From contig SCFE01000079.1 in assembly GCA_004352715.1 (NCBI GenBank), forward strand, positions 1,056,871 to 1,120,870: 64,000 nucleotides of DNA, written 5' to 3'. The notes under the pieces were generated by a model, which saw only the letters and a list, made by a program, of their open reading frames with translations, searched no databases and was not told the DNA's origin. Source of the DNA: Hofstenia miamia. Taxonomy: Eukaryota; Xenacoelomorpha; Acoela. Below are positions 11,092 to 22,756 of the stretch, piece after piece (positions within the stretch are counted from its first letter, which is position 1; each line of letters starts with the position of its first letter). The translations under genes were made by a program, and so were the position numbers.

Positions 11092-11092
<1 letters not shown>
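10102..11092. other. Intergenic; fuzzy CTTGCAAG word cluster at 10545-10720
   Basis: No gene. Between about 10545 and 10720 the words CTTGCAAG, TTGGCAAG, TAACTTGCA and AGCAAGG recur irregularly on both strands, without a fixed period. Similar loosely repetitive word clusters mark hAT ends elsewhere in the window, but no terminal inverted repeat was found here. Confidence 0.45.
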
Positions 11093-11125
<33 letters not shown>

Positions 11126-11379
11126 TACTGTTTACCACAAATGGCCCATTATTGGCCTGCCAACGGGTCATTGTCGATATAGACTACTGGGCATAAAATT
11201 CTCTAGCAACCATTAGTTGTAACTACAATAATAGTTCATTGTCTGNTATATATATATATATCTGTTTACCACAAATGGCCCATTATTGGCCCCCCAACGG
11301 GTCATTGTCGATATAGACTACTGGGCATAAAATTCTCTAGCAACCATTAGTTGTAACTACAATAATAGTTCATTGTCTG
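11093..11379. repeat. (TA)n microsatellite and a 118-bp unit present twice around a single N
   Basis: A (TA)n run (11093-11123) is followed by a unit at 11128-11245. The base at 11246 is N; after another short (TA)n run, the same unit repeats at 11262-11379 with only two mismatches (CCTGCC versus CCCCCC). Near-identity across a single ambiguous base suggests an assembly join rather than a true tandem repeat. Confidence 0.75.
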
Positions 11380-11388
11380 TCCATATTA

Positions 11389-11722
11389 CAGACTTGTCAA
11401 CGAGCCGCAATTTTGAAGCTTGGCTCGACTCGCCACATAGAACCTTTCAATGAGGCTTTTTTTAGCTCGATAATTTTTTTTATACTATTGCGCTCTCAGA
11501 TTTTTTAAATAGCTCTTCCTATTATTTAATAAAATTTTAAATTATGATTATAAAAAATGGAATGTTGATTTAAAAAATAAGAAAATCTGCATAATCAAAT
11601 TAACAACCAGAACTATGAATTTGCTTGGCTTAATAAACGTTCGTTTTGGGCTCGTGTTATATCCAATACATTGCTCAAGCTCGGCTCGGCTCGTTAGGAG
11701 TTCGGCTCATTGAACATTTCTG
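11389..11722. mobile_element. hAT-type MITE with CTCGGCT-rich ends (334 bp)
   Basis: The left end is CAGACTTGTCAACGAGCCG and the right end reverse-complemented is CAGAAATGTTCAATGAGCCG, an imperfect inverted repeat with the hAT-like CAG...TG(T)..CAA form. Flanks are TCCATATTA and ATCCATTA, compatible with an eroded 8-bp target duplication. Inside each end lie irregular repeats of GGCTCGACTCG or GCTCGGCTCGG. The centre is AT-rich and non-coding. Confidence 0.65.
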
Positions 11723-12214
11723 ATCCATTAATGACTTGCTATTTAGAATATTATCCGACTCATAGGGATTTAGCGAATTCCTTAGAATGAAGTCAATCCA
11801 GTTAAAAAATTGCTCGAACTGTGAGAACTACATATTGGAATAATATATACACAGTCACGAGATTCTATTTCTGCATCTACAATAACTTTGTGGTATTTGG
11901 TTAATAGTTGCTCCATTTCAAAGGCTTTCTTTTCCTTCTAAAGTTGGTCATTTGACAATTTCAGGAATTATCAATGAGGGTTTAGACTGCTTAAAGGAAT
12001 TCTTGTACCAGTTTCTTACATGTAAAATAAATTTTCTAATTACATACACAGTATACATAAAAACAAAAACAGCGTTTTTTAACTGCATTCATACAAATTA
12101 AAAAATTTTAACTAAGGTTGAGGGAACAACCTTTGGTAGAAATTTCCTAGATATGGTTATACATGTTTGATTACAATTTTAGAAGGGAATTAATTATTTC
12201 ATTTTATGCATTCA
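11723..12214. other. No gene seen; possibly outer part of the Harbinger remnant
   Basis: AT-rich sequence without recognisable coding potential. It adjoins the C-terminus of the minus-strand Harbinger BESS remnant, so the element's lost left terminus may lie here, but I found no convincing inverted repeat partner to the right of 13020. Confidence 0.4.
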
Positions 12215-12445
12215 AAACCAATCTGAGAATTTTTCTTTTAGCCTGTTACCTGTAATTATCTGGCAGTTCGCGCAATTGTCTCGCAATAAATTACACAAAA
12301 CAAACCCAATCATCTTGCCTTTCGTTTGTAGACATCGTTTTTAGAACTTCTAGAGCTTCAGTTATGATATCCGCTGGTTTTGCTCGCTTAGCACTGTGAA
12401 AAGTTGAGGGTGTATTATCAGAACTGCTTACTTCTGCCCCCTAAA
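12215..12445 (-). pseudogene. Harbinger accessory (MADF/BESS-type) protein, C-terminal remnant
   Basis: Minus-strand translation from about 12440 gives SSSDNTPSTF, then AKPADIITEALEVLK, then a BESS-like motif: DDWVCFV, stop, FIARQLRELPDNYR, stop, QAKRKIL. The BESS pattern is D-D-x3-F...LR-x-LP...K-x-I. Harbinger elements commonly carry a second gene for a DNA-binding protein with a MADF or Myb-like N-terminus. A CTTTAG splice-acceptor-like sequence precedes the first codon, so this may be a last exon. Two in-frame stops show decay. The N-terminal MADF part is missing. Its neighbour on the opposite strand is the transposase remnant at 12570, with the two reading away from each other. Confidence 0.6.
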
Positions 12446-12569
12446 GCATAAAATAAAAACTAATATAAAATTTAGCTTTTAATATTGTGGGAAGTAGATT
12501 TTATTTTATTTAAATAGTTAAGTTTAGATACAAGAATCAACTAATGAATAGTTATTACAAGTGATTACA

Positions 12570-13009
12570 TTAGGCCCAAGCAATTAGAGTAGTGGATGGG
12601 AAGCATAAACATTGCTAATCCTAGTCATTCAGGAAGTTTATACACAAAGGCTAATCAGTGTTCAGTGTTATTTGCAGTAGCTGATGCAAAATATTGTTTC
12701 ATTGAGATGGTCACAAAGACAGAACTGGTGATGCAGGTGTTAAGTCAAAGTCAACATTATCAAAATAAATCGGAAAAGAATAAAAAAGTACCTGATACTG
12801 AAGAAGTTGTGGAAGTTTATCAGTTGATTCCTTACTATTTGCTCAGAGATGATGTATTTCCAAAGTCTACTCGATTATTCAAACCCTACATGCTTATTAG
12901 GGCAGCAAGAAATAACAAAGAAGTTTTCAATTACAGATTGCCAAATGCAAGAAGCAGGGTTGCCATGAATCAGATATTTTTCCATCCAATCCAAAACCAT
13001 TTACAATGA
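12570..13009 (+). pseudogene. Harbinger (PIF) transposase, C-terminal half (DDE_Tnp_4-like)
   Basis: The open piece 12596-13009 (137 codons) contains HSGSLY, VLFAVADAKYCFIE (first catalytic Asp in VADAK), LIPYYLLRDDVFP (second catalytic Asp region, GDDAFP in relatives) and EVFNYRLPNARSRVAMN. The last block normally reads ARRxVENAF and supplies the catalytic Glu; here the Glu position is Met. Just upstream, in another frame, the family motif VDGKH is still readable (from about 12592), so a frameshift separates it. The segment between the two Asp blocks is also short. An AATAAA lies at 13012-13017, immediately after the stop. Because the N-terminal half is absent and the accessory gene's N-terminus is missing too, an internal deletion is the simplest explanation. 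Confidence 0.8.
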
Positions 13010-13017
13010 TTAATAAA

Positions 13018-15829
13018 CGTACAATCAATTCATTTTATCAGTAGTATAAAAGCGAGTGAAGCCCCTCTGACGTCATTGGAATATATTCTCTTTTGTTATA
13101 ACATTTGTTGGCAAACACATTTGTTTGCAGTCTTGCTTAAAATGTAACCAATTTTTTTATTCATATACGGTTTTGAAATTACATAATTAATAAGTATTTT
13201 CAAACATAAATAATTTCTTAATATCGAGGGTAATAAATACGTTTCACAGACAACACATGTCAATTGCAAAAATAAACATATTTGTTTGCAGTCTATTATT
13301 TAAAATGTAACCAATTTTTTTACTCGCTTATTTACGTGGACTAACTAAGCTTACATGTTTTATTTTCTTTACATACTTGCTTTTTGTTAATGTATGTGAC
13401 TTGCTTATTTATGTGGCTTAATTTAGTTTACATACTTGTTATTTTTATTAACATACATGACATTTGAAATACCACATTAATTTAGTTTACAAGAACTACC
13501 CTGAAAGATTTCAAACTTTTTGGTGAGTTTTTTTCTATAATTAAATCTACGATATGGTTTTGATTTCTTAACGCTTTTTGCAATATTATTTCTAGTTAGT
13601 TTTACAGATATTTCTTTTAAAAATATATTCAATTTTATTTTAATGAATTGCTGCGAATTCACTGTCTGATGTTAAATTTATTATATACTTTATTATAAAA
13701 AAACGTTGTTTGTTTGTTAATACACATTTTTAATTGAATTTGTTTAAACTTTTGATAGTCATGTGTTTTATACTGTGATCTATCATCTCATTTGACTTGT
13801 TTATTAATCATTAATTTAGATAATACCGTGTGAAACTTGGAGTGTATTTCGCACAAGGCCTCTGTACTAGATACCCACCTAGTTACTTCAATGATTACTT
13901 TGATGATGATTTCATTCTGTTACACATAACTCACATTTGCTTGAGCGAGAGAATGACTCTGATTCTAGTTTTGTCATAACAAAAGAAATTTTCCAGTAAT
14001 TCTTCCATCAGTTATGTGGATTTCATTGCCTGGACTACCAGCAAGTCAAATCTACTGGCATCACCATTGAACATGGAGGCATATGATGATATGGCATATA
14101 TTTGGATGAATTATTCAATGCAGAACTATAACTCGACTTGTTAACCTTCAATAGAAGAATGGTAAGTAAGGCACGACACGAATAAGTACTCTTCCCTACA
14201 GCAAGCTCTTTTCGATTATATGTAGTTATGAGACAATAATTATTTCATTAAAACTAAGTTTTGCAATACATTTGAGTGGGACTGTATATTGTTTATAAGT
14301 AAATTTTCAATTGATATTAGATATTTTTATAAAAGTTTCAACTATTTCAGATGCTTTTTAAAGAGGAACATTCTTACATATTTTAAGTGGGCTTGAAATA
14401 ATCAGCAAATAAATAAACTAGATTGAAAGTCATTATAACATATTTTTTACCCTCTATTTCACTATTTTTAGGTATAACATAAATAATGTATGTAACAATA
14501 TAACCTAGAATCAAATTATTTTATTATATTTGATTGCTCTACAATTGAAATCCAGTACTCTATGATGATCAGATCTCTGATAAAATTGCTTATGTTCTGA
14601 ATGCAAACGGATTTAGAATAAATCAGCAAAAGATTAAGATTTCCAATAAATTAGAAATTATAAACTTTCAAAAATGGCATTAATGATTTTGTCTATGGTG
14701 AAGACAGTGATAATTGTAAAATTTTATCATAATTTTGTCTACATTATAATGCACATTAAAATATACTTAAATCTTTCAATATCTAAAAATGCTTTGTATT
14801 GAAATATTTGCGAGTTTTATCAAAAGTTTTGTTTAGTGGATTTGTGGTGTGGAAATGAGGATGCAGATTGTTGGCATTATTCATGTTGAAATGAGGGTTA
14901 TGGTTTGAAAGGTTTCACCCCATAGTAAGCTTGGGTAAAGAGTAACACTTCCTTTTCTACTTTGAAGTTAGCTTAGAAAAAAACTGCATTTAAGATGCAT
15001 TTTGAATTATCAGAAATTTGATGTGGTAGATATTATTTTTTTATATATATAAATGAGGATTTTGCTGAAGTCTGTGTATTCCTGTAATTTTCAGGTGGAA
15101 TAACGTTAAAAATTAATTCCTCCATATATCTGTGATCTATAAGTCTGAATTAACTGCTTTTTTTATTTTAAAAATTAATGTTGGTTCTTAAAAAATTTGA
15201 AATGAATTTTCATGTTTTTCTATTTTGATTGAATTCGTCTAAGCGATTATTAAAATATATTTTTATATTACTTATAAAGAAAAAATGATCAAGAAATGGA
15301 CATGGCTAAACTTTTACGCACAAGCGCAAACCCAACTCATTCTAGGTAACATTAGGTCCGCATTAATCCTACCCAAACTTTTAAAATTAGTATCAATTCG
15401 CTCAATTTCAGGACCACTTTTACTATACTTATCAAGAAATTTCTCCCATTTTGCGGTATACTAGACGAAAGTAAAAAATTTCTAATAAAATCGACACACT
15501 AATATTGAAAAACTTAAATTGTTTTAGAAAAATATATGTAAACTTTCAAAATGTAAGCTTATAAATTATGTAGCATTCAATCAATTTGGGTTGACTTGAG
15601 TGCACTTCTTCCGCAATAATTTCTTTTTTATATTCATTAGCAGAGTATTTCGGCACATTATTTCCAATATCTTGACCCAAAATCACGGACAGGTCCTGCC
15701 ATTCTTGGCGCATGTCCATCTCTTCAAAATAAGGAAAATGACATATTTGTTATTAAATTCTTTTTCTATTTGTTTAATTCTCCGTAGCCCTCTGATTTTC
15801 AGCTCTATTTGAATACTTTCGAAGTAGTA
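13018..15829. other. Intergenic with local direct repeats at 13118-13456
   Basis: A phrase ACATTTGTTTGCAGTC...AAAATGTAACCAATTTTTTTA occurs at about 13110-13160 and 13275-13325. A second phrase, GCTTATTTAYGTGG...TTTACATACTTG, occurs at about 13326-13380 and 13402-13440. Together they look like an eroded tandem pair. The remaining 2.4 kb shows no gene that I can support. Confidence 0.5.
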
Positions 15830-17445
15830 GACGCCTGCACCGCCATGGCGCGTAGCTGCTTCCGATGTTTTTGTCAAATCAACGACGCCGCCGAAACCTG
15901 TCGGCGAATTTGGGCGTAAAATTACACTAGTCTTGAGACATCCGCGCCTTAATTTTATTCAGTTGCTTAGCAAAATCTCACAACTCCAAAGGTCATATCT
16001 CGAAAAAACATATTATCTGTAGGATCATTATGTGCAATGATGTAAAATGACAGTGACGCATTAGCATGTTTATGCAAAAGTTTTTACATATATAGCGCAA
16101 ATCTTATTGAAAGAATTGCAAATATTGCACCATTCTAATCAAATTTCAAAGCGGGTATATAAAAGTAATTTATCGTAAAATGACCCATCTTATATAAATG
16201 CTTTCAAAATATCCATTAAAAATATATTTGAAGAAAAGTTGCCTACGGTTGGTCTCCACATAGCTGCAGCCCTTCTTAATCCAAACATGAAAAAGACATG
16301 AAAAACTGTAGAAAAATATTTAATAAATGCATGCAATAAAATGATTGCCGCGTATTTATACGTGAATTAGGAAATGAGGGCGAAATACGATATCATCCTA
16401 TGAGGTGGGAAATAATTATCATAGCAACATAAATGATGATGATGTAAATGCTGAAATTTTGGAACCAATGCCCGAATGGAAGAAAAAATTTAAATTAATA
16501 AATAAATATTACAACAGCTCAACTGTTCAAAATACTTTTAATGCCGAAGTCGGAAAGTACTTAAGCGAAAAAATTTCAAAAAAAGATTGAAACTTCTAAG
16601 TGGTGGAAAAATTATGCAAGTCACTTTCCATATCTGGATAATTTAGCCAAATATATTATTGGTATTCCTGCAACAGCTGCTCCTGTTGAGAGTTTATGGA
16701 GCACAGGAGGAATAGTTCTAACTTCCAAAAGAAGTTCACTTGGACCAGATCGTGTGAATTCAACGACTTCTGTAAAGCTCACTTTAGTCTTTAATATTAG
16801 ACAATGTATCTTTTGCTCTTTGTTTTTAATCTCATGTTAACTTAATAATTCATATTTTAAAACATTACAAAGCAAAAATATATTAAATAAATTTAATTAG
16901 GTATATACAACTGTATGTGAAATTACTTTCTGATGGTAGGTTTAAATCATTTGTTACCACGAAATCTCAGAAATATATTTCTAAAAGTTGCTAAGTTTCG
17001 AAAAATCTACTATTGTAAGAGGTTTGTTGAGAGATTTTTTTTAATGCATTCTAAATTGTTATTTTATATCTAATTGTGTTAAATTATGTTAAATTGTTTG
17101 GATTATAACATAATAAATATTAAATTCGATTTTGTTCTAAGACAATAAAATATGTTAGGAATAACTCTAGTTAAATATTTTTATTTATTTATTTGTAATT
17201 GAATAATTTTAGTTTTTGAGCTTGTCGCAATGGTTGATGAACTTGAAAAATTACTATACCAGAAGTTTATGTTATAGTAATTGTTATTACATAATTTGAT
17301 GTTTATAGTACAAAAATCCCAGATTACGGATGAAAAGATGATTATGTGAAATCACCGTAACGCCGGAACCGCCGCCATTAATATGATCAGCGCCTACACC
17401 GCCGCCGATTACGAGAAAATAAACGGCGCAGAGGTCCTTGAATTA
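15830..17445 (+). mobile_element. Decayed hAT element with GCCGCC-rich subterminal regions
   Basis: Two GC-rich islands of CGCCG-type words (15830-15935 and 17355-17440) bracket the hAT transposase remnant. Each holds words of the form GCGCCTACACCGCC or ACGCCTGCACCGCC. The same vocabulary occurs in the MITEs at 21833-22688, which may be its non-autonomous relatives. The exact termini and target duplication could not be identified, so the boundaries are approximate. Confidence 0.5.
16230..16840 (+). pseudogene. hAT transposase, C-terminal part with dimerisation (hATC) domain
   Basis: Three pieces in two frames. From 16230: PTVGLHIAAALLNPNMKK, the counterpart of the common hAT block A..LDPR.K. 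Then 16405-16590: an open stretch with PEWKKKFKLINKYY and EVGKYLSEKI. After a +1 shift, 16586-16840 carries KWWKNYASHFPYLDNLAKY, then IGIPATAAPVESLWSTGG and KRSSLGPDRV. The last part is the classical hATC motif (IPATSAPSER.FS.AG followed by KR..L.P..V). Stops and the frame shift show that it is inactive. The domain assignment is firm; the catalytic N-terminal part was not found. Confidence 0.85.
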
Positions 17446-17849
17446 GAATAACGACAATTCTAAAGCCAACTTGCAGAGTAAGAAATTATATTTCAAAAAA
17501 TTGCATTATGTAGTTATCAGAATATATCAATTATAAAATAAAGTAACTGGGTGCCAATGGGTGAAACCGCCTGCAGTGATATATTGTATACTAAATGTGA
17601 GCAGAATGATTTAAAATATCAAAGTGTATACAAAAAAATTATAGTGATAAGTAATGGGGTATCACAATATTAAGAACAAAAACAAAATTAAAAAATAGCC
17701 ATATTTTTGCGGATATATTAGTTCTGAACAACATTCAACATTCTAATTTTTCAATTGCAACTTAACAGTGAGAAATACATTGCATAGACAAATACAATTA
17801 CTGCTATAATCTCCGATAAAAAATGAGAAAAATTTTCAAATACAAAAGC

Positions 17850-18720
17850 TCTGCAACGAAAGCACACAAGCCTTTTTTAAAATGCCATGCTCTGGACGAA
17901 CACATTTAGGCAATTACGCACAATTAAGAACAGTACCTATAAACACGTTCTTTACTCTAATGGAGCCACAGGCCGCAAAATAAACCCAAAAATATTCTAC
18001 GGAAACTTCAAAAAAATGAACTGAAAGGCTTTGTCAAAATTGTTTTAAAAACCCATTGAAATCAACTGCTCATTTGAACGCAAAACTTCAAGAAACCCAA
18101 AACAATGTTTTCTCAACATCCACAGTGTACCGAGCACATTCTAAGGCAGGATCTGTAAGAACACTTGTGAAAAAAATGCCACTATTGACACAAAAACAGA
18201 AAGAAGGCAAGGTTAGTTTCTTTGAAACATGATTGCTGGATGGATTCTTCAGAAATATTTTCATAACCGATGAGCCCATGTTCCAACTGCATACAGACAA
18301 CATTTCTAATTGGTCTTCAACAGCCAAGACGCTTCTCAAGCCATCTCCAAAATTTTCCCAAAATACACTGTTTGGGGTGATTAAGCTATAAAGAATTGTG
18401 GAAGGGTTACTGTAGGCAGTTCAAAGTATACTGATATTTTAGCAGAGTTTATCCCACTTGCGGACCGATGTTTTTGGACTGGATGGACTCTTCAGAAAGA
18501 TGGTGCAACCCCCATACTTCAAGATATACCCAAGATTTCTTCAGAAAAACTTAGCGGACTTTAACGTATAGAAAATTTTTGGGGGATCACGAAGGACTTT
18601 GAGGAAAATAAAAATCCAAAAAATATGCAAAAACTGAAGCAATATTTGCTGGAGTCCAAAGAAAAAATTACCCCGAGAATCTAGAAGAATTTTGATGGAC
18701 TTAATTTAGGACTGATTTTT
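17850..18720 (+). pseudogene. Tc1/mariner-type transposase, decayed
   Basis: Fragments in several frames follow the Tc1 order. First: NPLKSTAHLNAKLQ, STSTVYRA and SVRTLVKKMPLLTQKQK (linker after the helix-turn-helix region, about 18040-18200). Then ITDEPMFQLH (matching SDE..F, first catalytic Asp replaced within TDE, about 18257). Then FGVI; a W-T-L-Q-K-D-G type block (QKDGA in relatives) near 18495; and, near 18570-18700, ENFWGITKDFEENKNPKN, QYLLESKEK and SRRILMDL, corresponding to the Tc1 end ENVWG......RPKN..EL...I...W. Many stops interrupt it. Confidence 0.7.
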
Positions 18721-20155
18721 GAAGTGTGTTCTTTCCGGAGGCAAATTGTCTAAATTCTTTTACATAAATTTATAGAAAACTTAATTGCGATCAATTGATA
18801 TAGATTTTGTTACAGTGCGTGTTTTACTAATAGATTAAAATAATTCAGTTTCTCATTTTTTAACGGGGTTATAATATCACTTGAAAATAAACTTCGGGGA
18901 ACTGAGGAAATCATTGCCACAAAAAAGCATCAAAGATAGTGAAAAGGGTGATTGTGGCAAAATCATTGTAATCTGAGCTAGTCATCAAAAACTCGTCTTA
19001 GCCAAACCTCTTAATACAAAATATCTTAAGATATTATTGATGTAAATTGGCTGATATACACTTAATGTGGAAAAGGTACTTAATACACTTTACTAAAGTA
19101 CTATTTGAAATTTCACATGTGAAAAAATAATTAAATATTTGCACTTTTTAAGCCAACGAGGCACATCATTGAAAAAACAATAAAGTACATTTATTTATTT
19201 TAGTTTTATAATGTTTCCGTATAGCACCTCTTTGACATTCACAATCGATTTGACGAGATCAAGAATTTTTTCATTGGAACTCAGCTGTTGGCACAACAGC
19301 AGTGAGTATCTCGGATACTCAATTTGTACATGGTTTCACAACATATTTTTATATATAATAATATTAATAGTTTTCCACGTAAAAAAATGCTAGGACTTAA
19401 ATTATGTACATTTAATGTACATTTAAAATCCGCACAATGCAATACTATAAATAGTAGTTACTTGAAAATGCAAACACATAGTTAAATTGAAAATAGGATC
19501 CACATCATATCATCACATGCATATCTAAGCACTGTATTAAAGGTTTGTTAGTAAATTATGCTGAAAATTTATATTTTGTTCGATTGCTAAACGTTATTAT
19601 CGTAAAGTAGATTGAGAGGTTGGATTTTAGACAATTAATCGTGTGAATCAAGTGCAAACTTCGATTGGCAGCTACTACAGTTAATTAAGGTTTTCAGAAT
19701 TTGAGTTAATTGACTTGTATTGGCAAGTACTAAACACCGAGTCAGGTTTAAATAATTGTTACAGCCACTAGGTTTGTATTTATTTTATAGCTAAATACAT
19801 TAAGTTTATATCGTTTAAATATGTTAAAGAGTAGTTCATCACATAACTAAGGCATGCCACCGTATAGGTCAAACAAACCCTGAATCTTTTAACTTTTTAA
19901 AATCTTAGTTCCAATCATATGAATAATTCAGATACTGCTTTCCAATTAATTAAATACTTCAATGAATATGTTAGATATGTTATTGATTAAGAATGAGCAA
20001 TTCTTTCATGCTAGTATTTCTCCAAGTTTAATATAGAAAGCGTCAATTGTAATATAGATTAATAAATTTGCAGTATGGAACTCTTACTTGGAATATAGAA
20101 AAGGTCAGATGTAATATCGATGTTAGTCATCAATTATTAAGGAAGTGTAAGAAAT
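18721..20155. other. No gene seen
   Basis: AT-rich DNA between the Tc1 remnant and the retroposon. Short frames lack recognisable features. Confidence 0.5.
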
Positions 20156-20163
20156 CTAATATA

Positions 20164-20832
20164 GAGTTTGGGAACCATAAGGGCTTTGCATAAAACGTCC
20201 CAAAGAGTACGTCCTCGCGGTGGTCCCTGGGTATTGCTAACACTCAGTGGGCGCGTCATAGTGCGAAAACCCGTACCCACATCACACGTCAAAGCCGGCG
20301 TACAGAAGGTGCCACAATGTATACTTTGTATATATTGGGGATGTAACAGTCGAGAAGCTTGTCTGTTCTAGTGTTGGTGAGACAGACGGCGACGCAGTGG
20401 AAACACTGTTAGCAAGACTGCCACTGGCACCAATTAGGGTGCGTATCATAGGGCAGTCATACAGAGAGGAAATTCTCTGTCTCTGGCCTATGAGATAGGC
20501 CAGGCCAGCGTTTACGGTGCCTTCCTGTGAGGCAGCTTTGCTTTGTCACAGGTAGTTATGATCCAACATCTTGCCATCTATAAAGGATTTGAGCGAGGCT
20601 TCTATATTAGCTAGAATGCTTTAAAGCGAAAAAGGCGCAACACTCTCAACTGAAGTTCGGACTTCGGTTTCACTCTGCTGATCAGACTCAACACAGGTCA
20701 GCACTCTGCGTGCCGGGGCGGCCATAGGTTTCTCAAGATCAAACCGGCCAGGAACACTCTTAGGGGTATGGTTCGGACCAGGATCTTGGTTCCACCCATT
20801 GATTTAGTCTGTTGACTTTTTCAATAACCCCA
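20164..20832 (+). mobile_element. GC-rich retroposon-like insertion with 8-bp direct repeats (669 bp)
   Basis: A compositionally distinct GC-rich block is flanked by CTAATATA at 20156-20163 and again at 20833-20840. Its last about 195 bp (from GGCGCAAC at about 20636 to AACCCCAC) are repeated at 27690-27893, and the similarity stops at the same AACCCCAC boundary in both places, which marks a 3' end. There is no poly(A) tail. The interior has a broken open reading (for example GDVTVEKLVC, then LLARLPLAPIRVRIIG near 20340-20470), which I do not recognise. It could be a 5'-truncated LINE or a SINE. The flanking background is rich in AATATA, so the direct repeat is suggestive only. Confidence 0.5.
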
Positions 20833-20840
20833 CTAATATA

Positions 20841-21832
20841 AAATTCACGATTTGTAGAATGTAGAAATCCGATATTTGTAATATAGATACAATTTGAAAA
20901 AGTAAATTATGAAGATAATTATATTTTGTGAGAATCACTGAATTTTTGAAGGTATTTGATATCGTACCCTTTCAATTTTTACGATTGATATGATGAGCTT
21001 CATAATTTACATTTTTCAAACGATATCTACATTGCAAATATCGGACTTCTACATTACAAATAGCTGTTTCTATATTTTTACTTCTAAATTATAAGTGACC
21101 AACATCGATATACCATTTGATATTTTCCATATTGCACACCATGGAAGTGACACCAACTTAAGATGTAAAGTCTATATATATATATATATATATCCACATT
21201 TATCTAAATTTGCTTGTATATTATAAAAAATAGCACAAAATTGTAACAAAACTGCTAAGGAAAGTGCAGTGTTGATTTCTAGCACTATCAAAATTTCTTA
21301 CATAAAATGAGGCAAACGCAAATCTACCTAATAATTTTGAGACAATATGTTTAATTGCTGTAACTTGCTCATCATTTGATGTTTACCAATTTTAATTATT
21401 GACGCTATTGTGCAAATAAATATCTGCCCCATTGCTGTACTTTCAAACCCATCAAGAAAACAGTAGGAGATTGCAATGAAAGTATTGACAGCTCCTCTCA
21501 TTCGCTCTAAGATGACGATGAACAAGAATATGTATTTGAATAATTGGTCTAAAACTGGTTATACATGGGGTAATAAATAAGCTAATTTCATTTAGCATGG
21601 GATATCATTATTCCCGCGTTTTAGAAATTAAAGTTTAGGACGCATGAATTGAGTCTAAATGTAGGCATTAAAAATTCCCTTGATTCAACAATTGATTTGA
21701 TTGCACATTTTCACTCAATGTTCCTACATAAACTCAACAACTATACACATAGAAGAACTGTATTTGTTGTACCATGTTTGTTCAAAATTCTAAAAAAATG
21801 TGAAGAATAATGTTATGCTGATATGTGGATAA
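20841..21832. other. Intergenic with (TA)n at 21173-21193
   Basis: No gene. It contains repeated phrases such as CAAATATCGG and GATATCGTA that read on both strands near 20870-21060 (for example GATTTGTAGAATGTAGAAATCC against GGACTTCTACATTACAAAT), consistent with an eroded inverted repeat. Confidence 0.45.
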
Positions 21833-22688
21833 TAGAGCTGGGCAACATCCGACTGAGCCGACGCCGCCGCCAACATATTTTAGGTCAGCCAGTCGCCGAA
21901 AAATTTAGACGGCTGAGCCTTTTGATAGCTAAAACTATGTCAAAACAAACGAAATGTGTCATAAAATGGAAACAGGATTTAATATAGTTGATGTGCTAGT
22001 GACATTTAACAGTGATTAGTTCTTCTCGCTTTTTATTACGTTTTATTATTTTTTTATTACGTTAAATGTGTTTTAGTTTTTCATTGTTTTTATTAAATTT
22101 TAGTTTAGGTTATGTCTTATTATTCAGATTAGAGCCCGACGCCGATAATAAATTCATCGGCGGCGGCGTATACCACGTATGCTAAAAATGATTAAATTTG
22201 ATTAAAAAAATTGCCTGAATAGGCTTATACCGTATCTTAAAGGCCCACTCACTGAGTGCACATGCATGAGGCTACAGTTACGGTGTGTATATAGACCTAT
22301 ATAAACCTAACATTTTTGTGCATATCAATTTTTTCAGTCAGTCACGTCACTCTCATAACATTCTGTTATGAAAAGTCCTACTTAAATTAAATCACAGTAT
22401 GAACGTAGTACGCCGATGGAAATCAACGGCGGCGGTGGCTCCGCCGGCGTGGCGTCGGGCTCTAATTCAGATTGCCTGTAAGCGCATGATGAACCTTTTT
22501 TGCAGATAGATAGTTTTACAATACTGCTTGCATCAAATACTGTTTTTACAGGGCTATATGCTATATTGGGTTTCTATATGGAATATTTTCAGTTCTATAG
22601 GTGTTGCTTAGCCGGCTGCACTGCCGCCGCCGACATTATCGGGTCTGCGCCGCCAATAGTAGTTGGCTGACTGCGGCGCCCAACTCTA
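21833..22688. mobile_element. hAT-type MITE with GCCGCC-rich ends, carrying a nested MITE
   Basis: The left end is TAGAGCTGGGC and the right end reverse-complemented TAGAGTTGGGC. The flanking 8-mers are GTGGATAA and GTCGATGT (5 of 8). Both ends contain CCGACGCCGCCGCC-like words. Without the nested insertion and its target duplication the element would be about 513 bp. Its right end lies 69 bp before the likely ATG of the MFS transporter, so the transporter's promoter or 5' UTR must be very short, lie inside the element, or be located in an upstream exon. Confidence 0.75.
22130..22464. mobile_element. Nested hAT-type MITE with perfect 8-bp target duplication (335 bp)
   Basis: The ends are TAGAGCCCGACGCC and its exact reverse complement, a perfect 14-bp inverted repeat. 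The 8-mer ATTCAGAT immediately precedes (22122-22129) and follows (22465-22472) the element without a mismatch. Subterminal regions are rich in CGGCGGCGG words and the centre is AT-rich. It interrupts the older MITE 21833-22688. A perfect target duplication implies a later insertion than the host element, whose own duplication is eroded. Confidence 0.9.
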
Positions 22689-22756
22689 GTCGATGTAATG
22701 TATTGACTAAATTGTGTGAATCCATAAATTCTTAATTGTTAAAGAATAAATTCTAT

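Noticed and set aside
13477-13662. Lys-rich minus-strand frame near the Harbinger remnant
   Set aside because: Considered as a DNA-binding accessory protein, but no Myb or MADF pattern is visible; AT-rich DNA readily yields Lys/Asn/Ile-rich frames.
18088-18339. Minus-strand 83-codon frame
   Set aside because: Antisense of the Tc1 transposase remnant, whose sense reading matches family motifs.
20636-20832. Hammerhead ribozyme in the retroposon module (CTGCTGATCAG near 20680)
   Set aside because: The conserved CUGANGA and GAAA elements are not present in the needed arrangement.
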